This document shows positions 17,147-25,181 of a DNA stretch of 64,000 bases, one piece after another (within the stretch, counting starts at the first letter, position 1; each line of letters opens with the position of its first letter). The position numbers and the translations under genes are program-made. The notes below the pieces were generated by a model. That model searched no databases and was not told the origin of the DNA. It worked only from the letters and a program-made list of their open reading frames with translations. Source of the DNA: Pseudomonas urmiensis (GTDB lineage: Bacteria; Pseudomonadota; Gammaproteobacteria; Pseudomonadales; Pseudomonadaceae); NCBI RefSeq assembly GCF_014268815.2, contig NZ_JABWRE020000001.1, positions 2,113,001 to 2,177,000 of the forward strand. Reading direction: 5' to 3'.

Positions 17147-18283
17147 ATGAGCGCGCAAGGGCGTTTCCATTCGCTGGACAGCTTCCGCGGCCTGTTTGCC
17201 CTGTCGGTGGTCGGCTATCACCTGCGGGTCAGTGGCAGTTTTACCGAGCTGGCGTTCTTTCGCCATGCCGAAGTGTTCGTGGCATTCTTCTTTGTGCTCA
17301 GTGGATTTGTCCTGGCGCACGCTTACGGCAATAGCGCGCAGTTCAACTTTCGCCGGTTCTTTATTTCGCGCACCTTCCGCTTGTTGCCCCTGCACCTGTT
17401 CATGCTGGCGGTATTCATTGTTTTGGAAGGCGGTCGTTATATTGCTTTTCAACAGGGCATGGAGTTCAACAATGCGCCGTTTACCGAGCGCTATGCGCCT
17501 GCTGAAATTCTGCCCAATGCACTGTTGCTGCAGTCCTGGACCCATTGGACCAACCCCTTGTCGTTCAACTACCCGTCCTGGAGCATCAGCATCGAGTACT
17601 ACACCTACATGATCTTCGCCTCGCTCTTGAGCATTGCCGCTGGCCTGCGCCAATGGGTGTGGGCGGCATTGGTGGTGGCAGCACTGGGGCTGATGCATGT
17701 GGGTAATGGCTTGTTCACTATCGAGGCATTGCGCGGCTTGGCTTACTTTTTCACCGGCTGCCTGATCTACACCCTGTACCTCAAGCTTGCCCACTTCGAA
17801 CGCCCCGGCTTCTGGCTGATGTCGCTGCTGGAGGTGATTGCCGTGGCGGCCGCCTTGCTGTTCGTGGTCAGCGACTTTGAAGCCAAGGCCTTGGTCGCCA
17901 GCCCGCTGTTCGGCAGCATCATCCTGATCTACGCCTTTGACGGTGGCGCAGTATCACGCGTGTTGACCGGGCGCTGGTTTGCCTTGTTCGGCAAGTTGTC
18001 CTACTCCATTTACCTCACCCACGCGGCGATCCTGTTTTGCGTGGTGTCGGCGTTCATGCTGATCAAGAAGCTGATCGGCATCGATATCGCGCCGATGATC
18101 GACGGCACGCGTTACCTGGATACCGGCAGTGCACTGCTGAACAACCTGGTGGCGTTGCTGGTAGTGGCGATGGTGGTGCTGGTGTCGATGTTCACTTACC
18201 GCTACGTGGAAATGACCGGCCAGAACCTTGGCCGCGCACTTGCCAACAGACACGCGAATAAAAGCCCGGTGCTGGAGTCGTAA
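17147..18283 (+). CDS. Membrane acyltransferase (acyltransferase 3 family), first of a pair
   Basis: A 378-aa multi-span membrane protein of the acyltransferase 3 (OafA/NodX-like) family, which moves acetyl or other acyl groups onto extracytoplasmic sugars. The family signature is visible in HSLDSFRGLFALSVVGYH (with the conserved His) and in VAFFFVLSGFVLAHAYG. About ten hydrophobic segments follow. I prefer the ATG at 17147, 8 bases after AAGGAAAGG, over a TTG two codons upstream. The second acyltransferase begins 51 bp after the stop, so they probably form an operon. Confidence 0.85.
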   Translation: MSAQGRFHSLDSFRGLFALSVVGYHLRVSGSFTELAFFRHAEVFVAFFFVLSGFVLAHAYGNSAQFNFRRFFISRTFRLLPLHLFMLAVFIVLEGGRYIAFQQGMEFNNAPFTERYAPAEILPNALLLQSWTHWTNPLSFNYPSWSISIEYYTYMIFASLLSIAAGLRQWVWAALVVAALGLMHVGNGLFTIEALRGLAYFFTGCLIYTLYLKLAHFERPGFWLMSLLEVIAVAAALLFVVSDFEAKALVASPLFGSIILIYAFDGGAVSRVLTGRWFALFGKLSYSIYLTHAAILFCVVSAFMLIKKLIGIDIAPMIDGTRYLDTGSALLNNLVALLVVAMVVLVSMFTYRYVEMTGQNLGRALANRHANKSPVLES

Positions 18284-18334
18284 ACCGGCTACGTCGCGCT
18301 ACCGCCTCCCGAGGCTGACTGAAAGGATGTGGCC

Positions 18335-19399
18335 ATGACCTCCGTTGCCCAGGCTCCGGCTGACAAGCTGGACAGTATCCAAATGCTGCGCGCCATCGCC
18401 GCGCTGGCGGTGGTGTTCTTCCACCTGCCGCTGTTTCGCAATGGCGATTGGGGCGTAGATATCTTCTTTGTCATCAGTGGCTTCATCATGGCCATGGTCA
18501 CCACCCAGTCAGGCAGCCATTTCTTTACCAAGCGCCTGATTCGGGTGGTGCCGTTGTATTGGTTGGGCACGATCGGGGTGTTTTGCGTGGCGTTGGTATT
18601 GCCCAGCCTGCTGGACAATACCCGAGCGGACTTGACCGGCCTGGTCAAGTCGTTGCTGTTCATTCCCTACCAGAAGGGCGAGTTCGTGCAGCCGCTGCTG
18701 TACCTGGGCTGGACGCTGAACTTCGAGATGTTCTTCTACGCCGTATTCGCCCTGTCCATGGCGATCAGTCATCGTTATCGGTTGTTGATCTGTTCGGGCT
18801 TGCTGCTGGGGCTGGTCATGCTCGGTCAATGGCTGACCTTCGAGAGCCTGTTGGCCAGGTTCTATACCCAGCAGATTCTGCTCGAGTTCGTCCTGGGCAT
18901 GGGCTGCTATGCGTTGTATGCACGCACCGCGCCCTGGCGTGCAGCGCCGGGCGGCTCGACTGGGCGCGCCGCGCTGGTATTGATTGGCTTGCTCGCCCTG
19001 GCCTACATGCCGTTGTCGGCAAGCCTGGGCGAGGACATCGGGCGCGGCGTGGGGCGCGGGATACCGGCTGCGCTCATCGTCATCAGCCTGGTGCTGGGCT
19101 TGTCGCGAACCAGCTTGCCCAAGCTGCTGGTGCTGATCGGGGACGCCAGTTACTCGCTCTACCTGTTTCACCCGTACGTACTGAAGGTGTTCAACAAGGT
19201 GTTCCATGTATTCGATGCGCCGGGCGTGCTGGCTTATGTGATGGTGCCGGTGAGCATTGGCCTGTGCTGCGTGGTGGCAATCGCGGTCTATCGGCTGGTC
19301 GAGTTGCCACTGACCCGCTGGTTGCGCGTGCGCCTGATCGACCGCCGCACAGTGCGTGGCGCTACGCCGGTAGCGCCAGCGGGCAATGCTCAATCGTGA
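18335..19399 (+). CDS. Membrane acyltransferase (acyltransferase 3 family), second of a pair
   Basis: A 354-aa paralogue-like member of the acyltransferase 3 family, with LDSIQMLRAIAALAVVFFHL at the start and WGVDIFFVISGFIMA just after, and about ten membrane spans. It is not close enough to its neighbour to be a recent duplicate by eye. The ATG at 18335 sits 7 bases after GAAAGGA; a GTG two codons earlier is less likely. Its 3' end overlaps the convergent membrane-fusion gene by 10 bp (19390-19399). Confidence 0.85.
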   Translation: MTSVAQAPADKLDSIQMLRAIAALAVVFFHLPLFRNGDWGVDIFFVISGFIMAMVTTQSGSHFFTKRLIRVVPLYWLGTIGVFCVALVLPSLLDNTRADLTGLVKSLLFIPYQKGEFVQPLLYLGWTLNFEMFFYAVFALSMAISHRYRLLICSGLLLGLVMLGQWLTFESLLARFYTQQILLEFVLGMGCYALYARTAPWRAAPGGSTGRAALVLIGLLALAYMPLSASLGEDIGRGVGRGIPAALIVISLVLGLSRTSLPKLLVLIGDASYSLYLFHPYVLKVFNKVFHVFDAPGVLAYVMVPVSIGLCCVVAIAVYRLVELPLTRWLRVRLIDRRTVRGATPVAPAGNAQS

Positions 19400-20547
19400 G
19401 CGGGATGCGCCTGTTCTGCGTGCTCGCGGGTATCGATGCTGACCACCACCGACATCCCCGGGCGCAGCCGCCGCGCCTCGGGCTGATCGGCGTCGACCGT
19501 GATCCGCACCGGGATCCGCTGGGCGATCTTGACGAAGTTGCCGGTGGCATTGTCAGCCTGCAACAGGGCGAACTCTGAGCCGGAGGCTGGCGAGATCTGC
19601 TGCACGTGGCCGTAGAGTTTCAGGTGGTCCAGGGCATCCACGGTAAAGCTCACCGGTTGGCCGATGCGCACCTTGGCCATCTGCGTTTCCTTCATGTTGG
19701 CGATCACCCAGCGCGCGTCGGGCACCAGCGCCATCAACTGCGCCCCGGAATTGACATAGGCCCCCAGACGCGTGCCGATCTGCCCCAGCTGGCCATCACG
19801 CGGCGCGGTTACCCGGGTGTTGTCCAGATCGATGCGCGCCAGCTCCACGGCGGCCTTGGCGTTCTCTACCGAAGCCTCTAGCGCTGCGCGGTTGACGATC
19901 ACGGTTTGCAGGTCCTGGCGGGCGATCTCCAGGGCGGCCTTGGCTTGCGCCAGGCTCGCTTGGGCAGCGGCGTGACTGGCGCGGCTGACGTCCAGCTCGC
20001 GGCGCGACACCGACCCGTCGCTGACCAGCGCCTGGTTACGGCGCAAGTCGGCCTGGCTCTTGTCGGCCTGCGCTGCGGCATCGGCGATCGCCGCCTGGCG
20101 TTGGGCGATGGTGGCCTGGGCGCTGTTGCGCTGTTGCAGGTTATTGGCCAACGCCGCTTGCTGTTGTTGCAGTTGGGCAATCGATTGGGCCAGGCGCTGT
20201 TTGTAGATGCGGTCGTCCAGGCGCACCAGCAGGTCGCCGGCCTTGACGAATTGGAAGTCATGCACTGGCACTTCGACGACGTAGCCGGCCAGTTGCGGGC
20301 CGATGATCGTCACCTGGCCGCGCACCAACGCGTTCTCGGTGCTTTCGATGGCGCTGCTGAAGGGTGGCAGGCGCCAGGCGTAGAGCACCAGCAGGATGCC
20401 GGCCAGGGCCACGCCGGCAAAGGTCATCGAGGACAGCACGCGCACCCGCCGCGAACGTGCGGGGCTGCTCGGTTCGTTGGGCGGGGTGAGGCCTTCCGGG
20501 GTTTCGGCGATGGCGGTGGTAGAGGTGGTCGGTGTCTCTTGAGTCAT
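19390..20547 (-). CDS. HlyD/EmrA-type membrane fusion protein
   Basis: Periplasmic adaptor of an efflux pump, 385 aa. A cytoplasmic Pro-rich start is followed by one transmembrane segment (about 40-60), a biotinyl-lipoyl-like beta domain, a long Ala/Gln-rich coiled-coil hairpin (about 105-210) and a beta-barrel region. The start at 20547 lies 5 bp after the stop of the MFS gene, so the two are co-transcribed and likely form a two-part pump that works with an outer-membrane channel encoded elsewhere. Confidence 0.9.
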   Translation of the reverse strand: MTQETPTTSTTAIAETPEGLTPPNEPSSPARSRRVRVLSSMTFAGVALAGILLVLYAWRLPPFSSAIESTENALVRGQVTIIGPQLAGYVVEVPVHDFQFVKAGDLLVRLDDRIYKQRLAQSIAQLQQQQAALANNLQQRNSAQATIAQRQAAIADAAAQADKSQADLRRNQALVSDGSVSRRELDVSRASHAAAQASLAQAKAALEIARQDLQTVIVNRAALEASVENAKAAVELARIDLDNTRVTAPRDGQLGQIGTRLGAYVNSGAQLMALVPDARWVIANMKETQMAKVRIGQPVSFTVDALDHLKLYGHVQQISPASGSEFALLQADNATGNFVKIAQRIPVRITVDADQPEARRLRPGMSVVVSIDTREHAEQAHPAHD

Positions 20548-20552
20548 CAGGT

Positions 20553-22193
20553 TCAAGCGCCGCTGGTGGTGTCGGAAGGGCGTGCTGTGCGAGTCGTGTA
20601 CCAGACCCAGAGGCTGCGTAGCAAGATCCACAGCATGGTCAGCACGGCAATCGTGCCGATCAACATGAACACATCGTTGTAGGCCAGCACATTGGCTTCG
20701 CGGGTGGCGGCATTGGCCAACAGGCGGGTGCCGACTTCGCTGCGCAGGCCGGGGGCGGCGACGATCCCGGCATAGCCGCTGCCGCCGCTCTGCACCCTGG
20801 CGTTGACCAGCGGTTCAAGGCGGCTCAACTGCTCGGCGAGGTTGCTCGAATGAAACTTCTCGCGCACGGTCTGGAAGGTGCCCAGCAAGGCCGCGCCGAT
20901 CAAGCCGCCGAGGTTGTTACAGATGCCGAACATCACCGAAAAACTGACCAGGTTGCGTGGGTTGGCGCGCACATGGCTGATGCCCAAGGCCATCGAGGGG
21001 CCGAGAAAAAACGTGCTGCCGAAGGCCAGCATGAATTGGCTCAGGTACATCTGCGCAGGTCGGGTCAGGTTGCTTGAGCTGCTGTCCATGAACGCCCCGC
21101 TGGCCATTAGCGCGAGCGAGACGAACAGCGGCATCACCAGGTGCTTGGGGTTGATGGTCAGGGCACTGGTGGCAAGCCCGGCGACCGCGCCGAGCAACAT
21201 CACCCAGTACAGGCTGCGCAGTTGTTCGTTGCCCAGGTTCAGGGTTTGCAGAAAGCCCACCGCGCCGGTCGATTGCTCGGAGGTGACCATGCGGATCAGG
21301 ATCACGCACAAGGCCAGGCGGATCACTGCCGCGCTGCCTAGCCAGCGGGTCATCAGCAGCGGGTTGCTGCGGTTGTGCTCGATCGCCAGGCCCGCGCAGA
21401 TCAAACCGATCGCCGCTGCCAGGGCGACGCCGATCCATGGCGCATCCAACCACCAGTCGATACGCCCCAACGACAGGGCGGCGCAGAGCAGGGCGGTGCC
21501 GCTGGCCATCAGCGAGAAGGTGAGAAAATCCAGCGGCTCGAAGGTTTTGAACCGGTCACCCGGGGGCAATTTGAGCAGCAACACGCAGCCCAATGCGGCC
21601 AATGCCAAGCCCAACTCGAACATGTACAACCCGCGCCATTCGGCGATTTGCAGTAAATCTTCGGAGAACACCCGGGCCAGCGGTACGGCCAACTGCGAGG
21701 CGCCCAGGCCTAGTACCATGGCCTTCAAGCGCCACTGCGCAGGGAAGGCCTGGATCATGTAGTACAGGCCCAGTGAGCTCAGCGCGGCCCCGACCATACC
21801 GTGCGCGGCGCGCACGGCAATCGCCGAGTTGAGGTCGTTGACGAACAGGTGGGCGAAGGTCACCAGTGCGTAGAGCACCAGGAACACCTCGGTGAAGGCG
21901 CGCAGGCCGAACTGCTGGCGGAACTTCACCAGCAACAGGTTCATCGACACGTTGGTCATGACGAATGCCGCCGGTAGCCAGGCCATCTCGGCGGTGGTGG
22001 CGCCCAGTGCGCCCTGCAGGAAGGTCAGGTTGGCGGTGACCAGCGCGTTGCCCAGGCCGCCGGTGATCGCCACCAGCAAACCGACGGCGCCGTAGGCCAG
22101 GCGTGTGCCTGGGGCGTGCAGGGGCGTCGACGGAGAGCCGGGCAGGGTGGGTTTTTCGTGAGGCAGCCACTGGCGGGGGGTGTATTTGTCCAT
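20553..22193 (-). CDS. DHA2-family MFS drug exporter (EmrB-like)
   Basis: Inner-membrane proton antiporter of 546 aa with about 14 hydrophobic segments and the MFS motif region near LVKFRQQFGLRAFTE. It pairs with the downstream EmrA-like adaptor. It is somewhat unusual for the family in its weakly conserved motif C, so the substrate cannot be guessed; drugs, fatty acids or siderophores are options. No TetR or MarR regulator gene is adjacent. Confidence 0.88.
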   Translation of the reverse strand: MDKYTPRQWLPHEKPTLPGSPSTPLHAPGTRLAYGAVGLLVAITGGLGNALVTANLTFLQGALGATTAEMAWLPAAFVMTNVSMNLLLVKFRQQFGLRAFTEVFLVLYALVTFAHLFVNDLNSAIAVRAAHGMVGAALSSLGLYYMIQAFPAQWRLKAMVLGLGASQLAVPLARVFSEDLLQIAEWRGLYMFELGLALAALGCVLLLKLPPGDRFKTFEPLDFLTFSLMASGTALLCAALSLGRIDWWLDAPWIGVALAAAIGLICAGLAIEHNRSNPLLMTRWLGSAAVIRLALCVILIRMVTSEQSTGAVGFLQTLNLGNEQLRSLYWVMLLGAVAGLATSALTINPKHLVMPLFVSLALMASGAFMDSSSSNLTRPAQMYLSQFMLAFGSTFFLGPSMALGISHVRANPRNLVSFSVMFGICNNLGGLIGAALLGTFQTVREKFHSSNLAEQLSRLEPLVNARVQSGGSGYAGIVAAPGLRSEVGTRLLANAATREANVLAYNDVFMLIGTIAVLTMLWILLRSLWVWYTTRTARPSDTTSGA

Positions 22194-22293
22194 TGCAGGT
22201 GCGGGGGCCTGGTTCGCGTAGGCAAACTCTACGCGAGCGGCCTGGCAAAGGAAATTTTCAGATGGGCGATTGATCCTGAGAGGATGGGCTTAG

Positions 22294-22757
22294 TTCCGGC
22301 CTCTTCGCGGGCAAGCCCGCTCCCACAGGGTTCCGGTTGTTCTCGGGGGCAGTGGGTGCTCAGGTACAGGCTGCTGCACTCAGGTCTCTTGGCAGGTCAG
22401 TATTTTATTAGGTTCAACCGGACCCCTTTGGGGGGCCGGCTGTTCTCGGGTTCAGTGGGTATCCAGGTGCAGGCTGCTGTATTGAGGACCCTTGGCAGGT
22501 CAGCATTTTATTAGGTTCAACCGGGCCCCTGTGGGAGCAGGCTGTTCTCGGGGTCAGTGGGTGTTCAGGGACAGGCTGCTGCACTCAGGTCTCTTGGCAG
22601 GTCAACACTTTTCAGGTCCAGCCGGGCCCTTTGGGAGCAGGTTATTGCCGGGTTAGGTGGATATCCAGTGCCAGGCTGCTGTACTCGGGTTCCTTGGCAG
22701 GACAGCACTTTTCAGGTCCAACCAGGACCCTGTGGGAGCGGGCTTGCCCGCGAAAAG
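22294..22757. repeat. Four-unit tandem array (period about 102 bp) bounded by REP elements
   Basis: The sequence CAGGCTGCTG recurs at 22367, 22470, 22572 and 22672, giving periods of 103, 102 and 100. Each unit also holds CTTGGCAGG and TCAACCGG- or TCCAACC-like blocks and a GGGCCC(C)TGTGGGAGCA-like REP half. Inverted REP units close the array at 22294-22331 and 22730-22757. It fills the 577-bp gap between emrB and xdhC; no gene is supported within it. Confidence 0.85.
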
Positions 22758-22770
22758 TACGACGCCGCTT

Positions 22771-23793
22771 TCAGCCGGCAAGCAATTGCCGCTCCTTGGC
22801 TCGCTTGGCATGGGTCACCGACACTTCGCCGGGCAACGCCACGTTGTTCTTTACCGCAAGAATCTCGGCCATGACGCTCACGGCAATCTCCGCCGGGGTC
22901 TTGCTGCCGATGTAGATGCCAATAGGTCCGTGCAGGCGCTTGAGCGAGGCTTGGGTCTCACCAAAGTGCTCGATCAAGCGCTCGCGGCGTTGCTGACTGT
23001 TGCGCCGCGAGCCTATGGCGCCAATGTAGAACGCCGGGCTATGCAGTGCTTCGAGCAAGGCCAGGTCGTCGAGCTTGGGGTCGTGGCTCAAGGCCAGAAT
23101 GCAGGTGCGCACATCAGGCCGGAAGGCCCGCACCACATCGTCCGGCATGCCGACCAACTGCTCGACCCCGGCAACGTTGCAGGCCCCCATGTACTCGGGC
23201 CGGGGGTCGCAGACGCTGACTTTGAAGCCATTGAACTGGGCCATGGTGGCGACGTACTCGGCCAATGCCCCGGCGCCGATCAACAGCATGCGATAACCGG
23301 GGCCAAGGGTGCTGATCATGTACCGACCATCAAAGCTGAACTGATCCGGGCTGGCGCTAGGCTCAAGGCGCACTTCACCGCGGGACAGATCCAGCGTGCG
23401 CCGCGCCAGCTCGCCGGCATCGAGCCGAGCCAACAGCTGCTCGAGCAACTGCTGGCAAGGATTGAACTCCAGGATCAGCTCCAGGGTACCGCCACACGGC
23501 AACCCGAAACGGTGCGCCTCATCCGCGCTGACCCCGTACCGCACCACCTGGGGCAACCCTGGGGCAATACCCGCGCCGCCATAAACTCGGGTGTAGCGGT
23601 GGATCAGATCATCTTCGATGCAGCCGCCCGACACGCTACCGACCACCCGGCCGTCCTCGCGCAGCACCATCATCGAGCCTACCGGCCGTGGCGAGGAACC
23701 CCAGGTGCGCGCCACCGTAGCCAACAACACCCGCTCGCCGGCAGCCAGCCAGTCGCGGGCGCTACGCAGGACCATCAGGTCAATGCTCTCCAT
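22771..23793 (-). CDS. XdhC-family molybdenum cofactor insertion/sulfuration protein
   Basis: A 340-aa cytoplasmic chaperone of the XdhC/CoxI family that binds sulfurated molybdenum cofactor and delivers it to xanthine oxidase-type enzymes. It has the N-terminal motif with VGSMMVLREDGRVVGSVSGG and a C-terminal Rossmann-like segment LLIGAGALAEYV (about 171-182). It follows the cytochrome c gene by 15 bp and belongs to the molybdenum hydroxylase operon that starts with the iorA-like gene at 27892. Confidence 0.88.
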   Translation of the reverse strand: MESIDLMVLRSARDWLAAGERVLLATVARTWGSSPRPVGSMMVLREDGRVVGSVSGGCIEDDLIHRYTRVYGGAGIAPGLPQVVRYGVSADEAHRFGLPCGGTLELILEFNPCQQLLEQLLARLDAGELARRTLDLSRGEVRLEPSASPDQFSFDGRYMISTLGPGYRMLLIGAGALAEYVATMAQFNGFKVSVCDPRPEYMGACNVAGVEQLVGMPDDVVRAFRPDVRTCILALSHDPKLDDLALLEALHSPAFYIGAIGSRRNSQQRRERLIEHFGETQASLKRLHGPIGIYIGSKTPAEIAVSVMAEILAVKNNVALPGEVSVTHAKRAKERQLLAG

Positions 23794-23808
23794 CCCGTCG
23801 CCTCCTGT

Positions 23809-25161
23809 TCAGCGCATCTGCAAAATGATCGGGCTGGCACTGGCAGGCCCGGTGTGTTCGCGCAGCTTGGCTACCTCTTGCGCCTGCACAGCGCCGCCAT
23901 GATTGCCCCAGGTGCTGCGCACGAAGCTCAGCACATCGGCGATCTCGCGGTCGCTCAACTGCTCACGAAACGCCGGCATGCGGTAAGCGTCCGGTACCCC
24001 GGCAGTGACCACCCGTTGCGAGCCATTGAGGGTGATGTTGATGGCCGAGGCAGTTTCCTTGGCCAGGGCTGAGGTGGCACCGGCAAGCGGCGGCATCCAC
24101 TCGGCCTGGCCACGGCCCTCCAGGCCATGACAGGAGGCGCAGACGGTGACATAGGTATGTGCACCCGGCGCTTGCAGGCGGGTAGCCGCCGACACCGCCT
24201 GGTACTGCCAGGGTTGCCCATCACGCTGGGGATCGCCGGGCAAGGATTTCAGGTAACGGGCGATGGCCGCCAGATCATCGTCGCTCATGAACTGGGTCGA
24301 GTTGTTGAACGCCTCGGTCATCGAGCCATAGACCACCGCATGCTGGTTACGACCGGTCTTGAGAAAGCGCACGATGTCCGCCTCGCTCCAGCGCCCCAGG
24401 CCGGTATTGGGGTCATTGCGCAGGCTGGGCGCGTACCAGCCATCGAGCAAGGCCCCGGCGACGAACGCGCTGCCATGCTCGCTCAGGGCCTTTTCGTTGA
24501 ACGCCAGGCCGCGCGGTGTATGGCAACTGCCGCAGTGGCCGGGGCCTTGGACGATGTAGGCGCCACGGTTCCACAGCGGGTCTTGCTCGGTTTTTGCCGC
24601 GTACGGGGCAGCATCGGTGAAAACGCCATTCCACAGGGCAATTGGCCAGCGCAGGTTGAGTGGCCAGGGGATTTCCCCCGGTTTATTGGGCTGCTCGGCT
24701 GCCCGCACGCCTTTCATGAAGAAGGCATACAGGGCACGCACATCATCGTCACTGAGCTTGGCGTAGGAGGGGTAGGGCATTGCCGGATACAGCCGGCGCC
24801 CTCCAGGCGCGACCCCGTGCCGAACCGCCCTGTCGAAGTCCGCCAGGCTGTAAGCGCCAATGCCATGGCTGGCGTCGGGGGTGATGTTGGTGGCATAGAT
24901 CGCCCCCAACGGCGTCGCCATCTTCAGCCCGCCGGCAAAGGGTGCGCCTTCGGGCAGGCTGTGACAGGCCACGCAGTCGCTGAGCCTGGCCACGTATTCG
25001 CCGCGTTGGATCAGGGCTTGATCCACAGTGGCCTGGCTGCTGGCTTGCGCATCGAACGGTGAGCCAGGCTCACGGGTGACAGACCAGGCCAGCAGGCCCG
25101 CCGCGATCAGGCACGGTACGGCCAGCAAGCCTAGGGTTCTTGCAGTTGATTTTTGCGTCAT
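23809..25161 (-). CDS. Tri-haem membrane-anchored cytochrome c
   Basis: A 450-aa periplasmic cytochrome with an uncleaved or signal-type hydrophobic N-terminus (about 9-28) and three CxxCH haem sites: CVACH at 63-67, CGSCH at 210-214 and CASCH at 341-345. This is the layout of the cytochrome subunits of membrane alcohol and aldehyde dehydrogenases. It lies 20 bp after the molybdopterin subunit gene and very likely passes electrons from that enzyme to the respiratory chain. Confidence 0.92.
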   Translation of the reverse strand: MTQKSTARTLGLLAVPCLIAAGLLAWSVTREPGSPFDAQASSQATVDQALIQRGEYVARLSDCVACHSLPEGAPFAGGLKMATPLGAIYATNITPDASHGIGAYSLADFDRAVRHGVAPGGRRLYPAMPYPSYAKLSDDDVRALYAFFMKGVRAAEQPNKPGEIPWPLNLRWPIALWNGVFTDAAPYAAKTEQDPLWNRGAYIVQGPGHCGSCHTPRGLAFNEKALSEHGSAFVAGALLDGWYAPSLRNDPNTGLGRWSEADIVRFLKTGRNQHAVVYGSMTEAFNNSTQFMSDDDLAAIARYLKSLPGDPQRDGQPWQYQAVSAATRLQAPGAHTYVTVCASCHGLEGRGQAEWMPPLAGATSALAKETASAINITLNGSQRVVTAGVPDAYRMPAFREQLSDREIADVLSFVRSTWGNHGGAVQAQEVAKLREHTGPASASPIILQMR

Positions 25162-25181
25162 GTGCAGGTCGTCCTGGCCAG

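Noticed and set aside
22325..22757. CRISPR-like array
   Set aside because: The repeating unit is about 102 bp with drifted sequence throughout and no short exact repeats separated by unique spacers; no cas genes are present.
22657..24072. 471-codon plus-strand frame across the repeat array and xdhC
   Set aside because: It starts inside the tandem repeat and runs antisense to xdhC and the cytochrome gene; composition is not protein-like.
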